In this document: positions 13,709 to 26,165 of the stretch, one piece after another
Layout: each line of letters opens with the position of its first letter
Numbering within the stretch: the stretch's first letter is position 1
Source of the DNA: Adineta vaga
Lineage: Eukaryota; Rotifera
DNA length: 64,000 nucleotides
Reading direction: 5' to 3'
NCBI GenBank assembly: GCA_021613535.1
Contig: CP075495.1
Span: 11,594,001 to 11,658,000, forward strand
Notes under the pieces: generated by a model
Seen by the model: only the letters and a program-made list of their open reading frames with translations
Told to the model about the DNA's origin: nothing
Database searches by the model: none
Made by a program: the position numbers and the translations under genes

Positions 13709-14219
13709 CTTATATGATATTGAAAAAGTAAATGAGAAAGAGTGTGTATGCTAAGAAAGCATCTTTCTTCTCTTTTCATAATCCTCAAGTTAAATTAATT
13801 CATTATTTTTTCCTCTATGGATATTAATTTGTCGTTGATATACTTAATTGTTTTATCAAAAAAAGAAAAGAATAGAACAAGAGAATTTTCATGACATCCA
13901 TTATCCATTTTTTTTTCTACTTTATTTCGTAGCCAATGAGGAAAACAACAACAAGAAGAGTAATGAAGAACAGATAGAGTAGTAATAGTTATAGTAGTAC
14001 ACATATAGAGGAACAAGACAGAAACAGTTGTATACAGAAAAAAATAGAGATAGAGATAGAGACAAGCACGAGTTTTAAGTGTTCAAACATCTTTTTTTTC
14101 ACATACAAAACAAGAATGTCATTCTACAACAATATAACAAGTAGTACACAGAAAAAATTCTGAACTCGACAGAAGAAAAAGGATAAGGAACGGTTAGAGA
14201 TTTAATTTTTTTAGTTCAT
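13709..14219. other. Intergenic, no gene seen
   Basis: Lies upstream of the hormone gene and downstream of HMGB, both on the minus strand. AT-rich with a GATAGA run near 14048. No supported open frame. Confidence 0.4.
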
Positions 14220-14739
14220 TTATTCTTCATCATCTTCATCGTCATCATCATCGTCATTATCTTCATCCGATGATTTTGATTTTGATGCAGGTTTCTTTCT
14301 TCCACCTTTGGCTGGTGCAGCTTTTTTGCTTGCACCTTTTGCTGGACCTTTACCTCCTTTGGCGGGTGAACTACTAGCACCACCACCACCGCCACTTTTC
14401 TTGTATTCAGCAACACGTACTTCATATTTTTGTTTTTCAACAGCAGCCTTTTGTTCATAACGTTTTTTAACATCGTCACTAAAAAAAAAGAAAACATTCG
14501 ATTAATAAGTACATTGAATATTTGTGAGATTTTTTATTTCGTTTCGTTTCATTTTCTTACCTAACTTTTTTCCATCTTGAACCAATTTCTTTTGAAATAT
14601 CACCAACTGATAATGATGGAGTTTTCTTCTTTATATCTGGTCGTTCATCTTGTGAAAAAAGAAAAAACGCAGATAATGGTCGTTTTGGTGCATTTGGATC
14701 TTTTGTTGCTCTTTTCGATGAACCAGTAGCACGAGGCAT
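14220..14739 (-). CDS. HMGB-like chromatin protein with one HMG box and acidic tail
   Basis: Two exons joined over an 82-nt intron (14479-14560) give about 145 residues. After a short basic leader (MPRATGSSKRATKDPNAPKRP) comes one HMG box: PLSAFFLFSQDERP, GDISKEIGSRWKKV, then across the splice SDDVKKRYEQKAAVEKQKYE. The rest is a Lys/Ala/Gly/Pro linker and a C-terminal Asp/Glu run ending DDEE. HMGB proteins bend DNA non-specifically and loosen nucleosomes in the nucleus. One box with an acidic tail resembles insect HMGD/HMGZ more than the two-box vertebrate HMGB1. The start ATG 14739 directly precedes the basic leader and has no in-frame rival. Confidence 0.92.
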
Positions 14740-15116
14740 AATGATTTATTGATATGTAATAATGAAGATATTGAAAAAATATATATGAATCTAGAAGAAA
14801 ATCGAAATGTATAAAACTATTCTATGTTCAGAAAACATCGTCAACAAACCAAACGAACTAACGAACTAGCGAACTGAACATTAGCTATCGAATAAATACG
14901 ATCATTGCTCTCTGTCTCTCTTTCTCTCTCACTTCTCTAGATAAAGACTGCCAAATAAATGAATGAACAACGAAGTTAAACACAAGGAATGAGAGGGAGA
15001 AAGAGAGAGAGAGAAAGAGAAATGTGACCCAGTCAGTCAGTGATGTTGTTTCTCGTTACTGCCTGGCTCTAAGAGGAAGAATCGACAGCGAGAAAAAACG
15101 CACACACATACATGAC

Positions 15117-15180
15117 GTATATATATATATATATATATGTGTGTATGTCTGTATGTATGTGTATGTGTGTGCATGTCTTT
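15117..15180. repeat. TA / TG / TATG compound microsatellite
   Basis: About ten TA steps followed by interrupted TG and TATG units. Long alternating purine-pyrimidine sequence. Confidence 0.9.
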
Positions 15181-15505
15181 GCTTTCTCGTCTCGCTTCTT
15201 TTTTAAATATAAAGCGCACACGCTGCAACGGTCGTTTATGTGTGCAAGGAGCTTTGCTTTGCTTTCTATGTGTATGTGTATGTTCGTCTCCGTCTGCTGT
15301 GTATGAAATAGCGAACGATGATTGCAACAGCAGCAAAATGTGTAGAGAAAACGCGCTCGCAAGCAAAAGTGCGAGAAGCACAATAGGGGCCCTTACGATG
15401 TGCTGCATATAATAGCGTATGTAAGGAAGAAGGAAAAGGGAGGGGGTAATGGTTGGTGAAGAGAAGAATAATCATAAAGACACTACGACAGCGAAATGGT
15501 TTGCT

Positions 15506-15544
15506 TGTGTGTGTGTGTGTGTGTATGTGTGTGCGCGCACGTAT
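15506..15544. repeat. (TG)n tract ending in GCGCGCAC
   Basis: Alternating TG steps run almost without break into TGTGCGCGCACGTATATACG, a pure purine-pyrimidine alternation of the type that can adopt left-handed Z-DNA under supercoiling. Confidence 0.85.
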
Positions 15545-15891
15545 ATACGAAAATGTAATAGCAAAAGTAATTTTTTTTCATATATGAAGGAAAAAAAGGC
15601 AAATAAGATGAAAGTTAATTTGTTATTTAATGACAAGTTATGTTGAAGAAAAAGAAATTCTTCTTCGTTAAAAATCAAAAAGTATGTGTTTGAAAAAATG
15701 AAATTCATTATTTCGAAATAAATGTAATTGAACCATAATAACTAGAATAAAACAATCGAGATATTTCGTAATTATAATAAATGTTGTACTTAGTTTTTTT
15801 GATCTTCAAGATGAAAATATGAAATTTTAAAGATAAGAAAGTAAAAATTCAACTTATGAATTCTTTCAGATTGTATTTTGATTCGAAAAAA

Positions 15892-16940
15892 ATGTCATCG
15901 TCAGAATCATCACGATTAGTTCTAGTAACTGGTGCTGCTGGAAATATTGGCAAATATTTTGCTGAGCATGCGAATAAACAAAAATATAAACTTCGTTTAA
16001 TGGTTTTCTATCTATTAATTAAGTAATTATTCATCTGTGTAAAAATTTTCATCTATGCAGGTACACTCTACTCACGAACCAGAAAAAACTGAACCATTGA
16101 AACCATTTGGTGAAATTGTTCAAGGTGATTTAGATCAAATGAATGCACTGGATAAAGTATGCAAAGATGTTCATACAATTATTCATTTGGCTGGTGATCC
16201 GGATCCAAGCGGAACATGGGATTCATTGAGAAAAGCAAATATTGAAGGGTATAAGAAATAAATGCATTTTGTTCGATTTAATTTTTCTATTTTTCTCTAG
16301 TTTATATAATATTTTCTTAGCAGCAAAGAAGGCCGGAGTTAAACGAATGGTTTATGCTAGTTCAATTCATGCGATAACAGGTTATCCAAAAGATGTTCAA
16401 GTCAAAACCAACGAACCATCGAATCCAGGAGATCTTTACGGTGTAACAAAATGTTTTGGTGAAGCACTTTGTCGTTATATGGGTGAAAAAGAAGGTGTAC
16501 CGTCGATTGCTATTCGTATTGGAGCATTTCAAGATCATTCAGCTGCACGAAGTAAAGATTCCATTGATATGATGGATGCATGGCTATCTCAACGAGATTG
16601 TGTCCAATTACTTGAACGTTGTATTGACGCACCGGAAGATTTAAAGTTTGCTATTGTACATGGTTTATCTAATAATACATTTAACCGAATGGAAATTGAT
16701 TCCACACGACGATTACTAGGATATGATCCACAAGATAATTTCTTTGAAGAATCCGAAGCATTTAAACATTTAAGTATGACCGATGAATTAGCTGGACATA
16801 ATGTTGAGTATGTAGATTCTTTTCGATCGATTTTTAATCTATGAAATGAATTTTTCTTTTCCGCTTATAGAGATGATAGACAAAAATCTGGTTTACGAGA
16901 TAAATCATCGGAACATAAAAAGAATGAAAAGAAAAAGTGA
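15892..16940 (+). CDS. NAD-dependent sugar epimerase/dehydratase, uronate dehydrogenase-like
   Basis: Extended short-chain dehydrogenase. The start is ATG 15892 (MSSSESSRLVLVTGAAGNIG). The GxxGxxG nucleotide-binding loop is TGAAGNIG; IIHLAGDPDP follows; the catalytic Ser and Tyr-x3-Lys are in YASSIHAITGYP and LYGVTKCFGE. Four or more exons join in frame: an intron from 16004 to 16060, one after NIEG (from 16248), and a last one after GHNVE leading to a Lys-rich tail ending NEKKK. The C-terminal blocks MMDAWLSQRDCVQLLERC and RRLLGYDPQDNF resemble bacterial uronate dehydrogenase, which oxidises galacturonate or glucuronate to the aldarolactone using NAD. Substrate is inferred. Such proteins are uncommon in animals and common in bacteria and fungi, so acquisition followed by intron gain is plausible. 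Confidence 0.78.
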
Positions 16941-17815
16941 ATAGAAAACTTCTTATCTGCGATGAATTTATTTCTGCATACATGTGTGTATTAAAATTAG
17001 TCTGTTTTGTAATTAAGCGATAATGAATTTAATCAAGCAATTTACCTGATAATTGGAATGCCTTTGCACTGTAGTTGAGTCAGTCTTTTTTGTCACTATT
17101 GTTCTTTTTTTTATTAAAATAAATAAAAAATGATTGTATATGTTGATTAATTTCTCTTTTTGTTCGTATTTCATCGGAATGCCTTTCTCAATAGCATAAA
17201 GACATACAATGAAGAAGAATTAGTTCGTTGATAATATACATATGAATAAAATGCGGATTGAGTAAGGACGAATATTTATCAATATGATTATATGCAGAAA
17301 CGGACATCATTGAATGACACAGATGTTTGTAATACTTATATCTCGTTTCTTGGAAATAGAAAGCTCGTATATATTTCAATTGACGTCGATTAATTGGAAA
17401 AGGAATGTCTTCACAAGGATTTATAAACAGAGTAGAATATCTGATAAAAGACCAAGGACTAAAAAGTTTATTTCTATCTCTTGCTCTCTTTCTATTGATC
17501 AAAGTGTATATGGAAAGTAAAATAAATAGACAATGAAATGTAATAATGACATATCATATAAATTTCTTTGAAGATAATAATAATCGTAGCAGACGAGAAT
17601 CTTTTCTTATTCTCATCATAATTATAATAATAGAGAAATCATTTTTGTATTGATTTCTTCTCTTTTACTATTCTTGTATTTCATGTATTGAATAAAGATG
17701 CAATGCGATCCTTTCATCTGTGAATCATCAGTAAATCATATGTAGCAGAACGAAAAAAAAAGAGTATCAACAAAAACTATAATCATAACAATAAAAGAAA
17801 AAAAAAGAGAAGCTT
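16941..17815. other. Intergenic, no gene seen
   Basis: 3' flank of the SDR gene up to the tRNA. Two overlapping frames of 68 and 104 codons (17188-17520) have no recognisable features. Confidence 0.4.
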
Positions 17816-17888
17816 GGTCCCTATGAGGATCGAACTCATGACCTCCGCGTTATTAGCACGGCGCTCTAACCAGCTGAGCTAAGGGACC
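17816..17888 (-). tRNA. tRNA-Ile (anticodon AAU)
   Basis: Read on the minus strand, a 73-nt cloverleaf: acceptor arm GGTCCCT/AGGGACC, D arm GCTC..GAGC, anticodon stem CCGTG/CGCGG (one G-U) with loop CTAATAA placing AAT as the anticodon, variable AGGTC, and T arm ATGAG/CTCAT around TTCGATC. Internal A and B boxes (TTAGCTCAGCTGG, GTTCGATCC) are intact, and there is no intron. Confidence 0.97.
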
Positions 17889-18335
17889 GCGTTTGTTTTC
17901 ATCGCCAAAATGAATACTTTTATGGAAAGAGAACTGTTTCGATTTGATCAAAATTTCATATGAACATATGAGATTCATTCAAAAGAAGGACATTTTATAT
18001 GTTATTTTCCATGAAAGAAATAAGATTTGTTTAAAACTCAAAGCAAATAACAGCATTATCATTCTTGTTTTGTTCTATAAATAATATTGCACCAGAATGA
18101 CATTTACTTAAAATAGCATTTCTTTGTCTATATAGTGATATTTTTATTCACTGACTATAAGTATTTGTTGTACTTTTTCTCTATACCAAAAATAACAATT
18201 TTTTTTCAAATCTTAGCTAATATCTTTATTAACTGAACTTGAAAACGTGTATATTTATCAATAGTATATACAGATTTGATCGAAAATACTACAATAAAAA
18301 GAAAACCATTTTTTTAATAACCCTAGACAAATATC
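17889..18335. other. Intergenic, no gene seen
   Basis: Spacer between the tRNA and the 3' end of HDHD5. AT-rich with no coding signal. A minus-strand T-rich stretch right after the tRNA could end Pol III transcription, but this is not distinct. Confidence 0.35.
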
Positions 18336-19908
18336 CTAGAGATTCCATGATCGTTGCTCTTTAGTAAGAACATATTTGACACCTTCGAAAACATCTTCTT
18401 GTATCGTTGTTGGTATTTTCCATGGTTCTGTCTCCTCTTGCTTTTGTTTATCTGGATCATAAACACCAGTACAAACTAAAATTGATTCACATACTGTTGC
18501 ACTGAAATATTTTGTATCTCGTATTAAATCATATCCACTAATACTTGTTCGACTATTAATATCTTGTTGTAATAAACAATTGTACATATTTGCGCCGACA
18601 ATATCCACATCAGGATTGTCACTAGAAGAGAAAAAGAAATGTTAGTTTATCGCTTTTGAATCACATTCATTTTTTAAATCTTACCCAAAAAAATAAATAC
18701 GATCGATTTTTGATTGTCCATTAGCGAGTGCCAATTTATTAGCAACCATTTCAGCATATTGAAATGAGATTTCAAATGGTTTACCAACAAATGCTTTGTA
18801 TTTCAGATCATTTCCACTCAGATTCTATTTACAGAAGTAATATTTTTATAATAGATTTGTTTTCATTCATATAAATAAATAATTTACTTTATACAATGCT
18901 TCTAAACATGTGAGAAATGCACCATGTCCAAAGCGTGGTAAATCAGCAGCAGCTTTAAATACGAGATCTCGATTACAAGCAATGACTGGTATATGATCTC
19001 GATTATTTATTGTATCAAGAGGAACAATTGCTGGATTTCCATCAGTTAAAAGAAGATCAGTTATGACCTGTAAAGAACTTTCCCAACTGATTGGTTCACC
19101 AAGTAAAACAATAGCTATATTAAAATAACAAATTATCCGTAAGAAAGAAAATACATTAGATCTAATCATATTTACCATCAATGGGACGAAAGTTTTCATC
19201 ACGAACAAGTCCTGCGGTCTTTATAGTTTCACTCTTCAAGAAAAACCAGATATATGTATGTCGATATATGAAGAGCAAAAAACACGAAATTCTTCTTCTT
19301 TTTTCTTTCTTTAACTTACTAATTTTGCTCGATTCATATGATTAACCATATCCAATTCTGGAAATGCATCACAAACTTGTTCTATAGTTGTGATACTTTT
19401 GAAACCAAGACTATATAAGAGATCAAATAAGAATATTTCTTTTATGAAACAATTAATGACATACATTCGACCAATTTCTTCGACAGGTCCTTGTCCAGAT
19501 ATAAGAACATGTTGATTATGATACTCAGTTAAAGTACGCATTGGTGTTTGAGCAAGAACAACTTGCTCTGGATTAATCTATATATATACATATATATATA
19601 TACATATATATTCAAGACAGGCATGTTCTTTTGTAATATGAGTATTAAAATATACATACGGTGATGTCAAGCATTGATGATAATTGCTTAGCTTTGTCTG
19701 ATTCAAGTACACAAGTATTAGAAAGAAAAACCACAGGTATATTAAGTTGTATTAATGTGTGAATAGCTGGTTTTGCTACAGCAATAAAATTTGGACCTTT
19801 AGTAATAACACCATCAATATCAAAAATGCATGCGAAATTAGGCTATGAACACGAAAATATACAAATAGTAGTTCGATTCGTTTCCTTTATTTTACCTACC
19901 AGTATCAT
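18336..19908 (-). CDS. HDHD5: HAD-superfamily hydrolase HDHD5 (CECR5) homologue
   Basis: Haloacid-dehalogenase-like hydrolase, related to human HDHD5/CECR5 and yeast YKR070W, usually mitochondrial. Exons read on the minus strand give FACIFDIDGVITKGP (nucleophile DxD motif, about 19800-19840), PVVFLSNT, MRTLTEYHNQHVLISGQGP, IVLLGEPISWESSLQ, RFGHGAFLTCLEALY, YFFGDNPDVDIVGAN (motif IV acidic residues), ILVCTGVYDP and an ending KEQRSWNL. These follow the vertebrate protein block by block. The start is less sure: ATG 19908 in a 9-nt coding exon (M-I-L) joins in phase to PNFACIFD after a 56-nt intron, and would leave no mitochondrial leader. About 400 residues. The substrate of this family is not established. 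Confidence 0.88.
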
Positions 19909-22090
19909 GTTAGTAAATATTCTACGTAGAACTTGCAATTATCTTTATAGATGCAGAAGAAAATCTGAAGTTTACTCTTTGACTAATGAATGCTTAGGTT
20001 ACACTTCTATATATGTATATATATATAGAACTTAAGAGTTCGCATATTCATTCATTAATAGTTGCATGCGCTGACTGAATGATTCTCAACCAAACAGTGG
20101 TTTGCGGGAAATACAAGGCGAAAGTTCAGCATGAAGTAAATTCATTGCTGTTCTCCTGGTAGATGTAAGCTAGTGATACATGGTAAACGTCATTCTTTCT
20201 CTTCCTCTTGATCATGCGTTCTGCGCGTGTGCGTAGCATTGCAAATCTGTTTTCTGTGAGATTCATTGAAGTAGAAGTTAGAAATTCGTCAGTATCCACA
20301 CATTCTGTGCATGATCAATCGATATCTATGAATCGAAAACAAAAAGTTTAAGCATGTCAAGTCAATATTTCAGTATCATGATATAAATATCAGAGAAAAG
20401 GTGAAACTAAATTGACAGAACATCTCCTTTTTTATGTATACTTCTGCCTTCTGTAAATGTTGTTTCATGAAAACATAACATTTGAGAAAAAGTACCCGAT
20501 AAATTAATTATATCTGAAACAACAGTGAGGTCTTTGATATTTGCCGAAGTTCAATGATATTTGCGTGTTACTTTGTTTTAGAGCATGAGTAGACTGTTGT
20601 TATTCGTGGAATTAGGATTGTCGAATATGAATATCATATACAAAGATGAGCTTTAAGTATGTGAGAAACTACTGAAAAGAGGAATTATTCTGCTTCAATA
20701 AATATCAATGAACATTTCGTATAATAATTAAAAGCGACTATTATTTCATACAGAGTTTCAATTTCTGAGAAATCTATTGAATATAATCATTATTTTGGTT
20801 TATTTTGATAAAATGATTCCGTCTGTGTTGAAGATAAGAATGACACTTCTTTTGTTTTTATACAATTGAAAAAAGGAAATCGCTTCTTATTCATAAAATT
20901 GATAAACGATGGTACTTCTTTATTCTCGGTGATAATAATCGATCAATGATGAAATCATACTCTTTAGAGATAGCATCTTGTTTTTGAATGAGAGAAAGAG
21001 AAAGATCCTAATGACGAATTCAAGTTTTATCGGAAAATGTCGACTTCTTAATTCTGATTTGCTTCGAGTTGCAGTTTTGGGTATATGCACTGTTAATACA
21101 TATAAAAAAAACTATTAGCGCATCCTGCTTTTGTTAAAAGAGACACTACGAAGTCACCGCATAGATCGACACAAAGGATAGCTATATATAACTACCAAGT
21201 CAATAATAGACTATTTAGTTTTTTCAGTCATCTGTCAAACTACTGCCATCTCTGTGTTTGAATAAGTGATCTAATCAATTTGTTAACATCGACACGAGCA
21301 AGTATTTTTCAAGTAAATATTTGCACCAGTTTTTAATAATTATGATGTTAGAAAACATCAATGTGCACATTTGTCTGTTCCGAATTGCAAGTATAAAACT
21401 TTATAGAATCAAGAATCTTACATCAAATAATTTTCTACTTATTAAAAAAAAACATTATTTGTCAATTTCTAATAAAGTATTTAATAATTTTTCATGTTTT
21501 TCTTTCGACTAAAAATAGCTGTTATGAAGTAATATACGAATAAATTATTTCACATTTAATCGAGAAAGAAAGTGTAGAAATGTACTAAATAACCCTGATA
21601 TTTCACACTCGTACATGTTTGATACCGAATAATTATTTGAAGAACGAGATGATGTTTTACTCTGTACTGTTGATCACGACACAGCTGCGTGCTTTTAAAT
21701 CTTCCAACAAAAGTATCGCCAGGCATACGATTGATTTCGAAGAACATATGATTCATGTTTGTTTTCGTTCTCCACTCTTCATGTGTTTTTCTTCGTTGCC
21801 TTCGACGTTGCACATTTTCTTTCTTTTTTTTCTTTCTGACTACAATTTCTATCGTCTATCTATTTTCTCCAGGCAACTCGTTCGCACTTTGCTGTGTAGA
21901 AAACAGCAACGTACAAAAGTACCCCGTCAACAGTAAAGAGAAGAAAAGGAAAGAAAGAGTGCAACGAGTCGTCTATTTAAGTTGATTTCACTGCTTTTTT
22001 CGTACTTCTTACATTCAATCTCCTGTATTAGTAAGTGTGACTGGTTAAACAAGAAATTTCATTATTTTATTATCGAAAATAAGTTCGCCA
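19909..22090. other. Divergent intergenic region, no gene seen
   Basis: About 2.2 kb between HDHD5 (-) and glycogen phosphorylase (+), presumably carrying both promoters. The open frames inside it (for example 21321-21512 and 21556-21985) overlap each other on opposite strands and are low-complexity. Confidence 0.4.
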
Positions 22091-25000
22091 ATGGAGCAAG
22101 TAGTAAGTATTGATAGTCAATAATCTCAAAGAATATGTATTTTTGTGTTTTTTTTTAGAAATCTGCAATAAAAACAGTAACTGATAGTATCAGTGATTTA
22201 ACTGTTAAAAAAGATGAAAAAAAGGATGCTCAACATAAAGGAGTACCAATGAAAAAAACAATGCCAACACCTACAGCAGCATTAAAACAAAAAGCTTCAA
22301 AACAAATCAGTATTCGTGGTATTCCATTGGTAAAATCTTGACAATGAATTTTTTTATTTAATTAAAGACTGAAATTTTACTTTTTAGTTAGAAAACGTTC
22401 AATCTGTTAAGAAAACTTTCAATCGTCATTTACATTTTACCGTTGTTAAAGATCGTGATGTAGCTACTGAACGTGATTATTATACATCTTTAGCTTATAC
22501 TGGTTTGTTAGAAATATGAAGAGAATAGAAAAACTATACATAATACTGGATTTTTCTTTTTCTTTATAGTTCGTGATCATCTTATCGGTCGATGGATTCG
22601 CACACATCAACATCATTTTGAAACGGATGGAAAAGTAAACCATTTTCTCAATGATAATTTATCATGACGTCTTGTTTTGTCTGTTTTTAGCGTGTTTATT
22701 ATCTTTCAATGGAATTCTATATGGGACGAACATTATCGAATTGTATGATTAATTTAGGCATTGAAAATGATGTCGATGAAGCTCTTTATGAAATGGGTTT
22801 AAATATTGAAGAATTAGAAGAACTTGAAATGGATGCTGCACTTGGAAATGGTGGTCTTGGTAAATAATTATTTCTTAGAAAAATTTCATGCTTTTACTCA
22901 ATAATGTCTCTTTTAGGTCGATTAGCTGCATGTTTTCTTGATAGTATGGCAACATTAGGTCTTTCATCATATGGATACGGTCTTCGATATGATTATGGTA
23001 TTGATTTGAAATGTCTTTTGTAATGTGAATTGTAATGTATTCTTTGTTTCAAGGAATTTTCACTCAAAAAATTGAAGATGGTAACCAAATGGAATATCCT
23101 GATGATTGGCTACGATATGGAAATCCATGGGAAATTGCACGACCAGAATTTCTTCTACCTGTAAAATTTTATGGTAAAGTTATTGAAGAAGATGGAAAAA
23201 AGAAATGGGTTGATTGTGAAATTATTCAAGCTATGCCATTTGATACACCAGTAAGTTCTTTTTCATTGTTTATTTCAATGAAATCATTTCACATAACTAT
23301 GAAGTTTCATTTTATCGTCATATATATTTTAGATTCCTGGTTTTAATAATAATGTTGTCAATACACTTCGATTATGGTCAGCTAGAGCACCGGGAAAATT
23401 CAATTTTCAATTATTTAATGCAGGTGATTACATTCGTGCTGTTTCAGAACAAGTAAAACAAAACTCTCTTTGAACACTATTTTAATATTTTTTCTAGAGT
23501 TTAACTGAAAACATCACTCGTGTATTATATCCCAATGATAATGTAGGTCGTTAGAATCCAAACAATTCTATTTTTCTCATCGATTTTCATTTTTATTTCA
23601 GTTTGACGAAGGAAAAATTCTTCGATTGAAACAAGAATACTTCTTAGTTTCAGCATCATTACAAGATATTATGCGTCGTTTTAAACATTCCAAAGCTTAT
23701 GCCGATACAAATGAACCAGTTGATTTCGCACGTTTTCCTGAAAAAGCTGCTGTTCAATTGAACGATACACATCCAGCATTGTCTGTCGCCGAATTAATGC
23801 GTTTATTAATTGATCATGAAAATCTTGATTGGAATCAAGCATTTGACATTACGAAGAAAACAATTGCATATACGAATCATACATTATTACCTGAAGCACT
23901 TGAACGTTGGCCACTTAATATATTTGAAAAACTTTTACCACGACATTTAGAAATTATTACCAAAATCAATTCACATCATTTGGATGTAAGATGAACATAA
24001 GAAAACGAAAAACTGATTTTTGATAAAGGAATTTTCTTATAGCTTGTACGACAAAAATGGCCGGGAGATGAAGAACGTCTCAAACGAATGTCCGTTATTG
24101 AAGATGAACATAAAGTAAGAAAAGAATTCTCATCGAAAAACAATATTCTTGAATATATCATTCTAGGTTGTTAATATGGGTTATTTATCAATTGTTGGTT
24201 CACATGCTGTCAATGGTGTTGCTAAATTACATAGTGATCTATTAAAATCTACTTTGTAACTTTAAATACTTTGTTTAGATAGAATTCTTCTAAAATTTTT
24301 ATTTTCATCTAGATTTCGAGATTTTTATGAATTAAATCCTGAAAAATTTCAAAATAAAACCAATGGTATTACACCACGTCGTTGGATACTTTTATGTAAT
24401 CCTGATTTATCCGATGTTATTGCAAGTAAAATTGGTGAAAGTTGGATAACAAACTTATCTCAATTATCACAATTACGTAATTACGTCAATGATGAACAAT
24501 TTATTCAAGATATTCAACGTGTTAAATTAGTAAATTCAATCGAATCTTTTTAGTCATTTCAAGAAAAACAATTTTCATTCTAGGAAAATAAACAACGTCT
24601 TGTCGATATGTTTAAAACTGATTATAATGTTCAAGTTAATCCAGCATCCATGTTTGACGTACAAATTAAACGTATTCATGAATATAAACGACAATTGTTA
24701 AATTGTCTTCATGTTATTACACTTTATAATCGTATTAAAGATAATCCAAGTGCACAAACTGTTCCACGTACAGTTATTTTCGGTGGAAAGGTTAGTCGAA
24801 GAAATGAAAAATATCTTGAATCAATAATTTTTATCTTCATGATTTTAGGCTGCACCTGGTTATCTAACTGCGAAATTAAGTGAGTTAAAATATGAGAATA
24901 AGAAATGATTCATTGTATTTGTTTTTTTTTCATATAAATTTTCAGTTATTAAATTAATTTGTAATGTTGGACGTACGATTAACAATGATCCAGCAGTTGG

Positions 25001-25928
25001 TGATCGACTTAAAGTTATCTTTCTTGAAAATTATCGTGTTAGTCTTGGTATGCATAAATGATTATTAGAAATATATATATATATAGAAGAATTTGATCTT
25101 TGACTTTTTGTTTTCTTGTATAGCTGAAAAAATTATTCCAGCGATTGATTTATCTGAACAAATATCATTAGCTGGTTTAGAAGCATCAGGTACAGGTAAC
25201 ATGAAAATGATGCTTAATGGAGCATTAACTATTGGAACATTGGATGGTGCCAATGTGGAAATGGACGAAGAAGTTGGACGAGACAATATCTTCATATTTG
25301 GTATGACAGTCGATGATGTTGATGCATTACGCAAAAAAGGGTAGGAAAACATTATATTCATAGCTTTTAATACAATCAAATATCTTCCATTTTAGATATG
25401 TATCGAAAGAATTTTATGAACGTGAACCCGAATTAAAACGAGCATTAGATCAAATTCGTGATGGATTTTTTTCACCTGAAGATCCAAATCTCTTTGCTGA
25501 TATTATCAAACAGTTACTCGAATGGAATGATCAGTAAGTTAGATGTTGTATATCAAAAGTAAATCATTCTTCTCACATTAATTTTAGTTATATGTTACTT
25601 GCTGATTATGCTGAATATGTTAAAGCACAAGAACGTGTTGATCAATTATATCAAGTATATTTCTATGAAAAATTCAAAGATATAAATGACTTTTTATGCT
25701 TCTTATATTTAGAATCCAAATGAATGGACGAAAAAATGTATATTGAATATTGCTGCATCGGGAAAGTTTTCATCGGATCGAACAATTAGTGAATATGCCA
25801 AAGAAATTTGGGGTGTTACACCATCAGATAAGAAATTGCCAGGTCCAGAAGAAGGCCGTCCAGGTACAAAAGACGAAGGTGAAAAACTAGAACCAAAACA
25901 ACCACATACACGTCGACAAGATTATTAG
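22091..25928 (+). CDS. PYG: Glycogen phosphorylase
   Basis: Releases glucose-1-phosphate from glycogen in the cytosol, using pyridoxal phosphate. About 17 exons join in frame from ATG 22091 (MEQV, split by a small intron). Residues 1-50 are a Lys/Thr/Ser-rich extension that vertebrate enzymes lack. Then KQISIRGIP places Ser55 at the site phosphorylated by phosphorylase kinase (Ser14/15 in vertebrates). Family blocks follow: [98 protein letters not shown], and the PLP-lysine region [19 protein letters not shown] (about 25180-25235), where Met replaces the usual Phe after the PLP lysine. It ends with a Pro/Glu/Lys-rich tail ([12 protein letters not shown]). About 890 residues. Conservation of the Ser55 site suggests hormonal or calcium control is kept. 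Confidence 0.97.
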
Positions 25929-26165
25929 AATTGTTTGACAAACTCTAAATCGTACGTTAGAATGATTAATCAGTTTTATTAATCGCGCATTTTTATTTCA
26001 TAGTTTCTTTTTTATGTATGCGCGTCTAAACTTTTACTAGTTTTTATTTTATAAACAAGCATTTAATGACAAAGTATTTATTGTCTCTGTTCTGTATTAT
26101 TTATCTCTAAGCTTTAGAAAATATAATTGAAGAGACAAAACTTATATCTATAGATTATTTTATTC

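Larger units (their letters stand above)
14740..15891. other. Divergent promoter region rich in simple repeats
   Basis: Spacer between HMGB (-) and the SDR gene (+). It holds a GA-rich run (about 14990-15022), a TA/TG/TATG tract (15117-15180) and a TG tract (15506-15544). The many open frames here on both strands are translations of those repeats. Confidence 0.6.

Noticed and set aside
15037-15708. Cluster of overlapping Cys/Val/His/Thr-rich frames on both strands
   Set aside because: All are translations of TG/CA/TA microsatellites and their flanks.
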